Origin: Setaria digitata
Lineage: Eukaryota > Nematoda > Chromadorea > Rhabditida > Setariidae
Assembly: GCA_003640385.1 (NCBI GenBank)
Contig: RCAB01000493.1
Coordinates: 1-45,083 of the forward strand
Direction of reading: 5' to 3'
DNA length: 45,083 nt
Positions 9,931 to 21,542 of the stretch are shown piece after piece. Position numbers and translations under genes: made by a program. Below the pieces are notes generated by a model. That model made no database searches, was not told the origin of the DNA, and was given only the letters and a program-made list of their open reading frames with translations. Positions within the stretch are counted from its first letter, which is position 1. The number at the start of each line of letters is the position of its first letter.

Positions 9931-12636
9931 ATGAATTCGAATCTTCTACCTGTGAAGGAAACTTCCGCTAAACTATCATTAAGCATTAAATTAATCTACA
10001 CCTCAGCTATAATTTCATTAATATGCATCACTGCTATGATCATTGTATTACCAATTATTTGCCTCAAATTAGATTATGCATCTAATCGGCTCACAGAACG
10101 GATGAATAGGTTTGCTGTAAGTTTCAAATTTTAATTTTTAAATTTAATTCCTTTCTTAGATTCATTTTTTTTTTTTTTTTTTGATGAAAATTTTACTATG
10201 TTTTAGAATTTGATATATTCTTCTCATTACAATTTGTCATATAAGTTTCATTGATTAGGAGTAGAATTTATCAAATTTATAAAAATAATTTTGCTTTCTT
10301 TTATGCATTACATCATTCAGAATGAGAAAATGTTGCAGAAAAATACAAAAAAAAAAAAAAGTTAAATATATTTTAAAATAGTTTTTTTTTTGTGTTGAAA
10401 TTTTTATATAAAATTTACTGGAATTTTTTAGAAAAGCATGTGTAATTTTTGTTACTATAGTTTATGAATGAATGCATAATGAGGTATAAGAATAATTTAT
10501 TAATCACTGATATTATCAAACTCTGAAATATGAATACTTTTACTCTTAGACATTCTGAAAATTGAATTTCTATTGATAGTGCATCCTTTATCATACAATC
10601 AGTGTATTTGCCTTGTAATGATATTTCACACTACCTCGTAAAAAAGTACATACCAGCTAAAGAATAGTCATTAATTTACATTGTCATTTTAATTAGATGA
10701 AGATGAAGAGAAATTAATATGTTTCAGTTAGCTTCAAAAGGTTTATGGCATGATATTATTTTGATCAGAAGTAATGGACGGATCAAACGTCAAGGTGCGC
10801 TTGTTCCTATCATTTAACTTTTATCAAAGATGTAAAATATGTGAAAATTGGTAGAAAGTACATATAGAAGAAAAGTTAGATCAGTGCCTCACTTTTTTTT
10901 TTTAACTAATTTTTTTTTTAAATATCACATGAAGATTTGTTAAAGAGAGGAAAATGAAAATAAATAGGAAATTCAGAATTCACCTCGGATGATATTATTA
11001 ACATTAATCATTACTGCGACAAATTTTAGATTATAATGAACAAACATCACTAATTGGTCATATGGAAGCCGAAAGTCAGTGCAGTAGCTGTGTAGAGTTA
11101 CGATGTCCACCTGGTACACCAGGTCCACCGGGAATGGATGGCGAAGATGGAGTAGATGGTGAACATGGAAGACCTGGAAAACCTGGACTGGATGGACTGG
11201 ATATTCCACTGGAACCAGAACCTAGTTCACCCTGGTATATTTCATATTAATTTGTGATTTTCACCTTGAATATTAGAAAAAAAAAATGTCACTCTTAACC
11301 GGTAAGGAAACATATATTTTTCAGTGTGATTTGTCCAGCTGGACCACCGGGAAATCGAGGTCGACAAGGAGAGCCAGGCAGACCTGGAATACCTGGTGAT
11401 CCAGGACACCATGGTATACCTGGAAGACCAGGCAAAGGAGGTAAAGTGGGAGATCCTGGACCACCTGGACCACCTGGTGAAGAGGGTGAACCGGGTGTTA
11501 AGGTACATGCTATTCTCTTTTGGAAAGGTTATAAAGTAATCAGTGTTTCAATTGAAATAATCAGTGATAATAATGATTCATTGCGCTATATAGCATAGGC
11601 TGTAGTTGATGTCAAAGCAATAAAATAAAAGTTAAATTAAAATAATCGTAATGAAAAGTTTNAGAAAGGATATAAAGTAATCAGTGTTTCAATTGAAATA
11701 ATCAGTGATAATAGTGATTCATTGCGCTATATATCATAGGCTGTAGTCGATGTCAAAGCAATAAAATAAAAGTTAAATTAAAATAATCGTAATGAAAAGT
11801 TTTGCGATGAAGTTATTCCATAGCACTTATTGGATACGAAACAAGCAAAAATACTGAAATCTAAAATAAATTCAACAATAAAAGAGATCGGTGATAGGAA
11901 GTAATGATTACAGTGACTATATTGATAATCTTATGATAATAATTTTATTTTAAATCTTCTAAAAAACAATTCCATTGAAAATGCTTTGCAGGGTCCACCT
12001 GGTGATGATGCAATTGGTGGAACAGGAATCAAAGGTCCTCCTGGGCCACAGGGACCTCGTGGACCCAAAGGTCCACCAGGACCAAATGGGATGCCATCTA
12101 GCAATTTCGGTCCTCCAGGACCTCCCGGTGAAATGGTTTGTTTTGAAACATTTACTGCTATTTTAAGTTCTGAAATAGCATTGCTAATTAAAATAATTAT
12201 TATTTAGTAAGTGCAAAGGGTCCATTTAGTGAATTAATTTGAAGTTTAAATAATCCAAATTTTGGTACAGTTTCATTGAAAATAATCAAAATCTAGTTAA
12301 AAATAACTTAAAAACAGCAATGATAACTGAAAAAAAAAAAAAAAAAAAAACAATTTGAAATAAAAAGTTGAAAACTTTCATGATACGAAGAATATAACTG
12401 ATGTGTTCACATTTTTAAAGGGACCTCCTGGGCCACCAGGTAAGCGAGGTGAACCAGGACCTAATGGACCAATTGGACTACCTGGAGAGCGTGGTGAACC
12501 TGGAGGTCATTGTAAATCATCATGTGGAATTCAGGAAGTTGTCGCACCATCTGTTGTTGAATTAGATGTCTACAATTCAAACAGTGGCAAGAGCAGTAAT
12601 TGGAAAGCAATGGAAACAAAGAATTATAGACAATAG
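9931..12636 (+). CDS. cuticle collagen
   Basis: Six exons: 9931-10116, 10728-10794, 11030-11234, 11325-11502, 11992-12135 and 12421-12636. Phases agree and give 331 residues. The N-terminal domain has one hydrophobic segment at about residues 17-45 (nematode cuticle collagen N-domain, acting as signal anchor). A RIKRQ site at 80-84 matches the subtilisin-like processing site found before the Gly-X-Y region in this family. Cysteines CSSCVELRC at 102-110 precede the first Gly-X-Y block. A proline/acid interruption and a [10 protein letters not shown] segment lead to the main triple-helical blocks. The tail holds CKSSC and a 40-residue non-collagenous end. The role is as a structural component of the cross-linked extracellular cuticle made by the hypodermis. 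It has five introns, more than many C. elegans collagens. The N at 11662 lies in the fourth intron and does not affect coding. Confidence 0.93.
11522..11803. repeat. direct duplication around single N (contig join)
   Basis: Bases 11522-11661 and 11663-11803 are near-identical and flank an N at 11662. Small differences (for example ATAATAATG versus ATAATAGTG) suggest two haplotype copies of the same intron segment. The first copy begins just after the fourth collagen exon. Confidence 0.85.
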
Positions 12637-13539
12637 ATAATTTCTTGTCCTATAAAATAGTAGTGATTTTCTAGAAATAATCGATCATTTAGTGAACATT
12701 TTACAGTAGCTACTGTTTCATGATACTTTTAGTAATATCATAAATATTTGAAATTTTCAGTTTACTAAAATTCTCCCAATGAATTGTTCCTGAAGTTGCT
12801 TTAAATCACTAATTTATGATACTTTTAATAATATCATGAAAGTTAAGAAAAAAGAAAGGTGAAAAAAAAAAAAGCAAAAATCAAAATTAAAACGTGTGAG
12901 AAAATTAAAAACAAAAAAAAAAAAAAAATTCGCAAGAAATTTCTTTGTTTATTAACTGTTAAAAAAGAAAATGTTTTATTTTGTTAAGAAATGAACTGAG
13001 AGAAAATTGAATAAAATGATTGTTTTGTTGCATTTTTAATTAACCATAAGCATTGGTTAATGAATGAATAAATAAATAATAATTGCATGTTTAATATTTC
13101 ATAAAATCAAATTTTCACTGATAAAATTAGGATGGCAAAATTAGTTTGATAAAATTGTCCCAACAAATATGATCAGAAATTATTTTAATGTATTGCGACT
13201 GATTGAACTTAAGCTAGCTGATAAAAATTTTTGATAAGCTAGCATTATGAGGTGTGTAATTTTAATCTACCGTGACCAAATTATTTAATATTATTTAGAA
13301 ATCCGAAATAGCTGTTGATAGTTAAGGCTATATTTTTTGAACTCTATAGATTTCATTTCATTTTTTTCTTTTTTGTAAAAGGCATTTAAAAAGATTTTTA
13401 TTTCGAATGTAATTTTAATTATTAATAGTAATAATAATAATGCATGTACAAAAACAAATCAGACTACTAGGCTTTTTTAGAATCAAAAGATTTGACTGTT
13501 TTGAACAGGTTAAAGGTTAAATCTTGACTGTTTTGAGAT
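12637..13539. other. convergent intergenic gap, collagen 3' side
   Basis: This holds the collagen 3' UTR. An AATAAA at 13010-13015 is one candidate polyadenylation signal, but several poly-A runs make the call loose. No exon was seen before the stop of the minus-strand charged-protein gene at 13540. Confidence 0.5.
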
Positions 13540-14484
13540 TCACACAGGTTTACTTTTATCATTTTCGGCTTTTTCGTTGACTGTGCCGTTTTCTCCCACT
13601 TCCTCATTTTCTGAATGTTCTGATTCCACCAAATCATCATCATCACTTTCAGAATCATTTGGCAAATTCATCGTTGGAGCGAAAAATTGAGCACCAAATC
13701 GACCAAGCTGCAAAAAAAAAAAAAAAAAAAATTGATTAATTAATTAAATAAAATAAAAATAAATAAATTTGTCTAATGACATTCAGACATTTCAATCATT
13801 CATTTCTCAACTTCTTTTCATTTTAGAATTTTTAATCGATTCTTGATCATTCATATTCTTGAGAAGACTATTTGACATTAAAATTATGATTCAGTCTAGA
13901 TATTTCCGGCAAGATGTCTGATGCTGAAATTATGATTCAGTTTGGATATTTCCGAAAAAACTATTTGGAACTGAAACTATAAATCAATGTCGAATTCCTG
14001 GGAGGAGTGTGAAATATTGCTACTGTGATTTTTTTTTTTTTCTTTAGTAATTTTGAACAAATCAATCAATTGATCTTTACCTAATGCAACGGAAGACGTT
14101 AAATGATTTCTAAATTAAGAAAAAGAAAAAAACAAATTAAATTTTCTATTGTATACCATAAATTTAGCACCAATTTCCTCTCCGTTATGCCTCAGTACAA
14201 CTTTTTCTATTGATTCCGAGATTTTTGGCAATTTCTTTTCCTTTTTCGTCTTCGTCTTCTTCATTTTTGATTTCGAATTCACAATTCGATCTGTTAATAA
14301 TAATGCAATGCTAATGAATCTGAGACTTAATGGAAATAATTAGAATGAAATTTAAGATGTAATTAATATGACTGCCATCTGATGATAGGTGCTAATTAAT
14401 GCATGATTAATTTACAAATTGGAAAATTGCAAAATGATAATGAGCGAACACTTTTTTTTGTAAACATTTTTCTTTTTTCTCTTT

Positions 14485-14516
<32 letters not shown>

Positions 14517-17088
14517 CCCTTTCTTTCTTGTTTTCTACCTCTTCTTTCCTAAACTTTCCCTCTTTTATTTCGTCAACTTCTAATTAAGCTTATTTGGAAC
14601 TAAATTAGGTCTGTTTGGAATAAGGCATAACTGATCTGTAAAGTAAAAGTTGTCGTCGGATCAAAATTAGTCGTTCAGACTATTAGCAAAAATGTTGTAA
14701 TTTTGTCAATTTTCCACTTCCACAAACAAATTAACCAATCGCAAGAGTGGTAATTATGATCAATTGCTTTCCTTAATGACTAATTAATAAGGTAATTCTA
14801 AATGTTCGTTCAGTAAAACTTTTGCAAAATAAAAAAAAAAAAAAAAAAACTGGTAAACAGTAATTCATTAGTTAAATTATTATCTAACCTTCTAATTTTG
14901 CGGTTTCTCGTTCAGACTTCTCCTCCTTTTCTCTTTCTTTCATTTTTTTTTCTTCTCTTCTCTTTTCCAACATCTTCTCTGTTTCTATTTCATAAATATT
15001 TTCAAATATGAATCAAAAATATAGCAAAAAAAAAAAAAAAATCTTAGCTTTTTTTATTCAATCAATCTAGCTCTTTTATGAATCGCTCAGTTTTGTTTTA
15101 TCAAGATGCAAAAAGTTTAGCTTTGAAAAAAAAAAAAAAAAAACCAGCTTTTTGCTAATTAATAACGAAAATATTTTGTTAAACTAAAATAATTAGAGTA
15201 AAAAAAAAAAAAACACAGTAGACAGATCAGCATTAATCATTCGTATGTCATTATCATCTATCAGAAGAAGATCCATATATTGATGTTTTCCAGGTTATTT
15301 CAGAATTCAGACATAAATGATGATCCATTTTCAAGAATGATTAATATCACCAGTGACGTGATGCAATGATCATTAATGCACTAATTTAAAAAATGTTATC
15401 ACAAATGAATAATCGCATTAGAGAAGTCATCTCCAACAGTAATTAATTTTCATTAATCAACTTTTAATCTTCTCATTTTATTTTATTTTTTTTTTTTGCT
15501 CACATTCCTCATCATTTTTTTTTTTTTTCTTCGTCTTTGCTTTTCCTCTTTGCTTCAAAAATGATTTCAGAAGGCAAATGAAAGATAAATGGGCTTTAGT
15601 AATTACAGTATATTTGAAACATTCTAATAGCTGCCTAGAATTGAATACTTTTATGCTACCGTTAGTGTGGGTGAAGTAACTTACCTGCTAATTACGGATA
15701 TTTCTACTGATTGCACCGAATGCGAATATTTACTAAGAATTATATCTTTCCCATGTATGAATGACAGATGGCACTTGGTCTCATTGTTTCAGATTAGACT
15801 GATCAACAAAGTATTTGAAGGAAAGGGAACGAATTTTGGCTATGTCAATAAGATTCGAACTGAATAACAGCTCAGGATTGTTATTCTTCCTGAAGGACTG
15901 TTCTCGAGGTGTAGCTTCTCGAAGAATTCTCGAATTATCAGCAGTAGCAAAAATATGCAAAATCAACGATGAGACGATAATCGTTCGGTCTCAAAGATGT
16001 AGTTGCATTAGGTTTAAGGGTGCTTCTTCACTAAATTACCAGAAAAATTTGAAAAAATAAAATACCAGCTTATTACTGATATGATTATTTTATCAGATTT
16101 AAACAATTTAGAATAACGATCATTCGTTTGGAATAAATTGGCAAATGTGGTAAAATGATAATTTTTAATTATTTTATCATTCCACTTCAAAGACAATTAA
16201 CAATGATAGAGAAATAATTTTGGGTGTCAATTTTGCATTTGACGATTTTTTAAGTTCTTCAATTAACTTTTAACTAATAATTTTCTAACTATCGATCAGT
16301 AAATTATCTTATGAAAATAATATTTTTCTTGATGAGAAAAATAAATCATCTATGAAATATTAGAGAGATGAAATTTTTTACATATTAATTAATAAATTTT
16401 ATGCAATGAGCAGTGTTCTTTTTTATTTAATTAAAAAAAAAAGTTAAATTTAGCAAACCTTCTGATTTCTTCTTCTCATCCTCGGATTCCTTTTTCCTTT
16501 CCTTCATCATCAATTCTTCTTTTTCATCTTTCATTGTCTTCTTCTTTCTTGCTATATGTAACAAACACTTGAAGAAGGAATTGCACTGTTATCTGAGCTT
16601 GAAATTACCTCTAACTTCTAATTAATTAGTCTAGTTCAACAAGATCCTTCTCAATTCTTCATTTTCTTCTCACTAAACTAATCCAATTTCTAGTTCTCTT
16701 TTATGAACATTTTAATCAATTAAATTTATCACATTTACACATAATGAAACTCATTTAGTTATCCTATATTTATGATAGCTAATTGCGATAATACCATAAA
16801 CAATTGCAATGATTTATCTGAATTGAAGCCAAAAAGATGAATGGAACAGAAAATATCTTGTAAATTATAAACATTCTGGAAAATATGAAACAAATTAAAA
16901 ACATTTATTTCTCTACTTTTTTGTGATGGTTTTTTTTTGCTTTCCTTTGCGGCAAATTTACTTTTTCCTTGAGCTATGCCGTTCTTCCTCAACGGTATCC
17001 GTTTCCGTTTTGTAACTTGATCACCGCCAAATCTTCTTCTTCTTCTTCCACCAAATTTTTTTACTATCACTCCTCTACCAGCTCTCAT
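13540..17088 (-). CDS. Lys/Glu-rich charged protein of unknown function
   Basis: Five minus-strand exons: 17088-16962, 16551-16459, 14984-14889, 14290-14157 and 13707-13540. All junction phases agree (1,1,1,0) and give 205 residues. It starts MRAGRGVIVKKFGGRRRRRF, a strongly basic N-terminus. Two short exons follow that encode almost only Lys, Glu, Arg and Met (a likely charged helix or coiled coil at about residues 43-105). Then comes a Lys-rich segment leading to EKVVLRHNGEEIGAKFM and LGRFGAQFFAPTMNLP. The tail from about residue 165 is acidic (SESDDDD, many Glu). The basic start would suit nuclear or RNA-associated localisation, but that is inference. The block VVLRHNGEEIGAKF...LGRFGAQFFAP looks the most family-like and would be best for a search. 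The gene spans 3.5 kb because of two long introns. The ATG at 17088 is preceded by a long poly-A in the transcript direction, so an upstream exon is possible. Confidence 0.65.
13881..13990. repeat. 46-base tandem repeat in intron
   Basis: Two copies, 13881-13926 and 13927-13972, start AAATTATGATTCAG and share GATATTTCCG. A partial third copy begins at 13973. They sit in the last intron of the charged-protein gene. Divergence between copies shows they are not an assembly duplicate. Confidence 0.6.
14486..14517. repeat. (CT)n microsatellite
   Basis: A pyrimidine tract of mainly CT units lies in an intron of the charged-protein gene. Similar tracts occur near 26811-26840, 30773-30800, 31756-31793 and 37217-37237. 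Confidence 0.8.
15660..16060. other. coding-looking segment inside an intron, strand unclear
   Basis: This lies in the 1.5 kb intron between the second and third exons of the minus-strand charged-protein gene, and its base composition is less AT-biased than its surroundings. On the minus strand a strong donor (GTAAGT) follows 15685. It is preceded by an open frame of about 33 codons that includes ETKCHLSFIHGKDIILSKY. Its end phase (2) does not fit the third exon of the host gene. On the plus strand an open frame runs from about 15801 to a TAA near 16058. Neither was tied to a family. It could be an alternative exon, a nested gene or a decayed insert. Confidence 0.3.
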
Positions 17089-18755
17089 CGTTTTTTTTTT
17101 TTTTTTTTTGTTCTTTTTATTTCAAATTTTTGCTTAGAAGTCTTGAAACGGAAGCAAAGTGTAAATAAAGCAACAAATATTTGTCGATTATTTCACGTCT
17201 CCTTTCAGATAATTCAAAATGGATGCAACCATTTAAATTACGAACGCAATGGTTAAATGAATGAAATTTGCTTAGGAATGTAAATTTATCCTCAAACTGA
17301 TAACGAACAAACTTAGTACTTTTAGTGGTTAGTTAAGTTAAAAATTTTTGAATTTTTATTTATTCACAAAAAACTTTTGAATTTATCAGAAGGATAAATT
17401 AGCAAAGGAAAATGCATCTCTTCAAATAAAATAAACATATGTAAAGTTTTTTTTAACTTTTTTCGGTCATACTTTTATCTCAAGTGATCATTGTTGAAGT
17501 GAATTATAAAGCAAAATGAACTGATATCAAATTAATAATGTAAGCTCTGTTTAGATGTTTACTTGTTAGTATTATTTATTGGTATAAATATCATTTGTTA
17601 ATATTATTTATGGTTATTTATTGATGAGATAATTAATAGTGACAGAGTCAAATTGGAAATATTTAAATGATATGTGAGCTTAATTTTTTTTTTTTTTTTT
17701 GTTAACAAATATTTATTTATTTCTTTCAAATTTCATCTCTCCTGACCTCGATTCTTTTGATCCTGAACTAGAACGCTCTTTTTTTTTGGAATTTTTTTAG
17801 ATTTCAATTTTTAGGCAACCAAACTTTTTTTGAATTCTTTTTTCCGCAATTTTTTCAACCTAGATAGCATTAAGTGGAAGATGCCACTTTGATATTTTCA
17901 TTTATCATATTGTTCAGCAAATTTCTATCAATGAATTATTTAGCCAGATAAAAATAATTCAAGCTTATTTGCCCATCTAATTAGTTATTTCTTTCCTAAA
18001 AAATAAATATGCTCAACTAATTTTTTCGTTTTACAGGTATCTTTACACCTCTAGTCTTTCGTAAAAATGAAAAATAACAAATAGTAATGAGAATTCAAAA
18101 TCCAAAAATGCTGGATGTCGAAACGATCGCAAACCGGTGAGCCGGATTCATCAGAAATTGACTGTCAGGCTATTTTCTTATTGCACAAAAAATCCAGCGT
18201 AAGTTTTTTGTTTTTCTTTGCTAATTTTCTAAATGTTTACTTTTGGAATTGCTAATTTTAATGTTTTTTTTTTTATTTTTATTTCTACTTTCTACCAGTT
18301 ATACTCGAAAATAATTAAAAACTTTCTAAAATAATTGCGTGAATTTTTTAAGCTTCAATTTTGATCATCAATTTTTGTAATAACACATTATAATATCATT
18401 AATATGCAATAGATATTTGTGAATTATGAAGAATATATTTTGAATATTTTTTATCCTTGAAAACAGGATTAAAAAGGCTTCAAATCAAAAGTCAAACTCT
18501 TTCAATTATTCCAAAAACATTTCATTTCTAGCCCGAATAATATTGAAATTCCATTAGTTCTAGTAATTAATCTAGTTAGTTTAATTTTATAAAATCTACC
18601 CACCCATCCATTTGGCTTATTTTCGCTACGACTATAATATATATTATCACTAACAGTTCCCAATTTTGCTCAGATGAGGAAATGTTAGTCTTTGTTGTAG
18701 TATGATCTGAGTGCGGGTGATAAATTTTTATTGCTTAATTAAAATTCATCTTCAG
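17089..18755. other. divergent intergenic region with one weak exon candidate
   Basis: This lies between the 5' ends of the minus-strand charged-protein gene and the plus-strand repeat-protein gene, so both promoters should be here. A segment at about 18037-18199, after TTTTACAG and before a GTAAGT donor, has an open frame containing NAGCRNDRKPVSRIHQKL. Joining it to 18756 in that frame creates an immediate stop. It is therefore at best an untranslated or unrelated exon. Poly-T runs occur near 17091-17110 and 17683-17700. Confidence 0.4.
18742..18755 (+). promoter_or_regulatory. possible trans-splice (SL) acceptor at the start codon
   Basis: The sequence ATTCATCTTCAG lies directly before the ATG at 18756. 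An acceptor abutting the start codon is the usual arrangement for nematode mRNAs that receive a spliced leader. Cis-splicing from an upstream non-coding exon is the alternative. Confidence 0.45.
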
Positions 18756-20177
18756 ATGATACGAAATTTCATGATGAATTTATTTATTATTTCATCGATA
18801 CTCTGCTCGATATTCAGCTATGCGATAAATAACGCAACGTATAGTAATACGATTGATGTAAGTCTGTACAGATTCCTTCAAGTGAGCTTGATTACTTATC
18901 ATTGATGAATTTATAAAAGTTGTACTAATATGATAGAGTTAAAATAGTTAGTTGTCGATTATTAAGATAAAATCATTGGAAAAGCAAGAGAAGTCACGAA
19001 ATGATTCTGGAGAATATGCCGCAATGACATCAGTGAAATTGCAAAAACCAGAACTTATATCTTCTGAAGATTACATGGAGATGAAACCACTGAAACTAGC
19101 GAATTCTGAAGATTACATGGAGATGAAACCATTGAAACTAGCGAATTCTGAAGAATACATGGAGATGAAACCACTGAAACTAGCGAATTCTGAAGAATAC
19201 ATGGAGATGAAACCACTGAAACTAGCGAATTCTGAAGAATACATGGAGATGAAACCACTGAAACTAGCGAATTCTGAAGATTACATGGAGATGAAACCAC
19301 TGAAACTAGCGAATTCTGAAGAATACATGGAGATGAAACCACTGAAACTAGCGAATTCTGAAGAATACATGGAGATGAAACCACTGAAACTAGCGAATTC
19401 TGAAGAATACATGGAGATGAAACCACTGAAACTAGCGAATTCTGAAGAATACATGGAGATGAAACCACTGAAACTAGCGAATTCTGAAGATTACATGGAG
19501 ATGAAACCACTGAAACTAGCGAATTCTGAAGAATACATGGAGATGAAACCACTGAAACTAGCGAATTCTGAAGATTACATGGAGATGAAACCACTGAAAC
19601 TAGCGAATTCTGAAGAATACATGGAGATGAAACCACTGAAACTAGCGAATTCTGAAGATTATGTGGTGAAACCACTGGAGCAACGTAATTCAGAAATGGC
19701 ATGTTTATACTGTTTAGAACAATCGAAGATGATGGAATCGATGAATGAAGTGAAATCTCAGGTAATGAATTCCATTTTATCTATTTATCAAGAGATTTAA
19801 TGATGGTCTTGTAACTCTCTACATGACTGATTGCAGCGATTTCCTTTCTTAACATTAAATAATTTCACGTGTAATTTTATCAATAATAATTTTATCTGAA
19901 ATCATTTTAACATTGAATATTTTTACTAAATTTTGCTGTGCTAACACGATAATGCCTTTCATTTTTCAATGATAGCATAAACCTAAAATTGATTGTTTTA
20001 TAGGCTCGGAATACTTTTAAGAAGGATAAGTGCATTTTGATACGAAGAAATCCTAAAATTCATTCTCGTCTATCGAAGTGGGCAAATCTATTTAATCAAT
20101 GTTTTGGAGATTTTCTATTTTGTTGTTGCGGCTCAATTGACACAATTTTCGCCAAATTATGTCACAGGGATGATTAA
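18756..20177 (+). CDS. signal-peptide/anchor protein with 14 YMEM tandem repeats
   Basis: Three exons (18756-18857, 18952-19761, 20004-20177), all phase 0, encode 361 residues. Residues 1-23 (MIRNFMMNLFIISSILCSIF and on) form a signal peptide or N-terminal anchor, followed by an NAT glycosylation sequon. A charged linker contains EYAAM. Then come fourteen 14-residue repeats, consensus NSE[E/D]YMEMKPLKLA, and a fifteenth decayed copy in which the YMEM core is lost (NSEDYVVKPLEQR). The C-terminal exon is basic, then carries a hydrophobic Cys-rich stretch (FGDFLFCCCG). YMxM is the known binding consensus for the SH2 domains of PI3-kinase p85 in insulin-receptor-substrate proteins, and the acidic residues before the Tyr suit tyrosine-kinase substrates. 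If residues 1-23 act as a membrane anchor, the repeats could face the cytosol; if cleaved, the protein is secreted. No family was recognised. Function is unknown and PI3K binding is inference. Confidence 0.8.
19060..19647 (+). repeat. 42-base coding minisatellite, 14 copies
   Basis: Fourteen in-frame 42-base units lie head to tail, followed by a diverged copy from 19648. Copies differ almost only at one codon, GAT or GAA (Asp/Glu before the Tyr). The pattern is D,D,E,E,E,D,E,E,E,E,D,E,D,E, with D in the decayed copy. A GAATTC (EcoRI) site occurs at each of the fourteen junctions before copies 2-15. Near identity points to recent expansion or homogenisation, so length polymorphism between isolates is expected. 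Confidence 0.97.
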
Positions 20178-21542
20178 TTAAATTTGCTTATTCAGTCATA
20201 ATTTTGACATTTAATCCATGATTTAATGCTACTGAAAAAAAAAAGCTAAAAATAAATTTAAAAAGGAAAAAAAAATTGCTTTCAAGAGATTTACCGTTTA
20301 GTCTGTCTAGGGAATCAAATGATTGATGGGTTTTTCGGCTTTCGCTTATCACAATATGAAAAGATCACTTTTTCGGGTGAAGTATTTTTTTCGATATTTT
20401 GAATTTTTTTTTTTTTAGCTCAGTTTGCTAAATTCAAATAAACTTGTTCTTGGCTACTGAAAACACAAAAGTATTCGAGAAATGCTCATAATGATGACAA
20501 ATTTTTTTGCTTAAAAATTTGAATACCATTTTGAATGATCTTCAACAGGGTATACAGATGCTAACAGTACTAATTCAATTAATAATTCCAATTAATTCCT
20601 AACATTTTCCATTCCTATTTAATCTATTCTGTTTTTATTTTTCATTCCTCATTTGTAGTTTGCAAAAAATTTTCATTCATACCGCTGACACATTTATTAA
20701 TTTTCAATTTTTTTTTTTTTTTTTTTAACTTCTTGCTCAAGTAAGCAATGTATTTCAAGAAAATTTATAAAATTTCACAAAAAAATAAATAAATAAATAA
20801 AGATTGATAGAATTTTCTCGAAATACATTCACAATTAACCCAAACACATTCCCCTGTTATTTTGAGATATTTATTAAGTTGTTCTCTGAAATAACTTGAC
20901 ATTTTTGAGATAAATAATAGAAAAAAAGAATTAAAATAAGCAAAAAAAAATGCATGATTATTACGTAATCATACTATAATAATGCTTCATTATACCTAGG
21001 TACAAAGTGTTATTTAACATAGACTTACTGCAAACGTAAACTCTGTCTGTTACTTTCGTACTGCATAAGTTTACCACATCGGTAGCAATTTAAAATACAA
21101 TTTTACCTGCGTTCTAATTACATGTGTTTCGTCAGTTTGCACATTTCAATAATAGTGAAAAGAATATTCCATAATGCACCGCTCGACCCAATAATGAGTA
21201 ACCGAACTATTTACAACTAATACGTGAAATTAACAGTATTACAATAGGAGACAAAGCGTTGTTTAAGTGATTGTTGATCCTGAAGCGAAAACAGCTATAT
21301 GGTATTGGTAAGAAGCCAGGTTGTTCTTCCCGGTTTACCGATGAGATGCGTGTGAGTCGGAGTGGTGGGTTAGGTTGGATGGTTGCTGACCTTTATGATT
21401 ATGTTATCTGCTTGCTTACTGATAAATTAGTGATAAGAATGGTTCCATGATATCGTTGCTACATCATAAAATCAATCCTTCTTCGTCAGCCTTGCATAAC
21501 AGTGCAATATCTATGCATAATTTATATTAGAGGAAATAAACG
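20178..21542. other. intergenic region, CLNS1A upstream side
   Basis: No exon was recognised. The first half has poly-T and poly-A tracts. The second half (about 20990-21540) is less AT-rich and includes a G-rich patch near 21340-21390, as expected for a promoter or 5' region of the CLNS1A gene. TTTATATTAG, ending 13 bases before the ATG at 21543, could be a trans-splice acceptor. Confidence 0.45.

Noticed and set aside
11062..12207. Alternative-frame ORFs in the collagen exons (both strands)
   Set aside because: The Gly-X-Y frame with consistent splice phases accounts for the sequence.
13467..13658. Minus-strand 63-codon ORF
   Set aside because: It is a different frame of the terminal exon of the charged-protein gene. 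The spliced frame gives the acidic tail and stop at 13540.
19060..19647. CRISPR-like array
   Set aside because: Units are contiguous 42-bp coding repeats without unique spacers, inside a eukaryotic gene.
19055..19702. 215-codon antisense ORF through the repeat array
   Set aside because: It is an in-frame shadow of the 42-bp repeat: the unit length is a multiple of three, so any frame without a stop in one unit stays open. It has no splice or family support.
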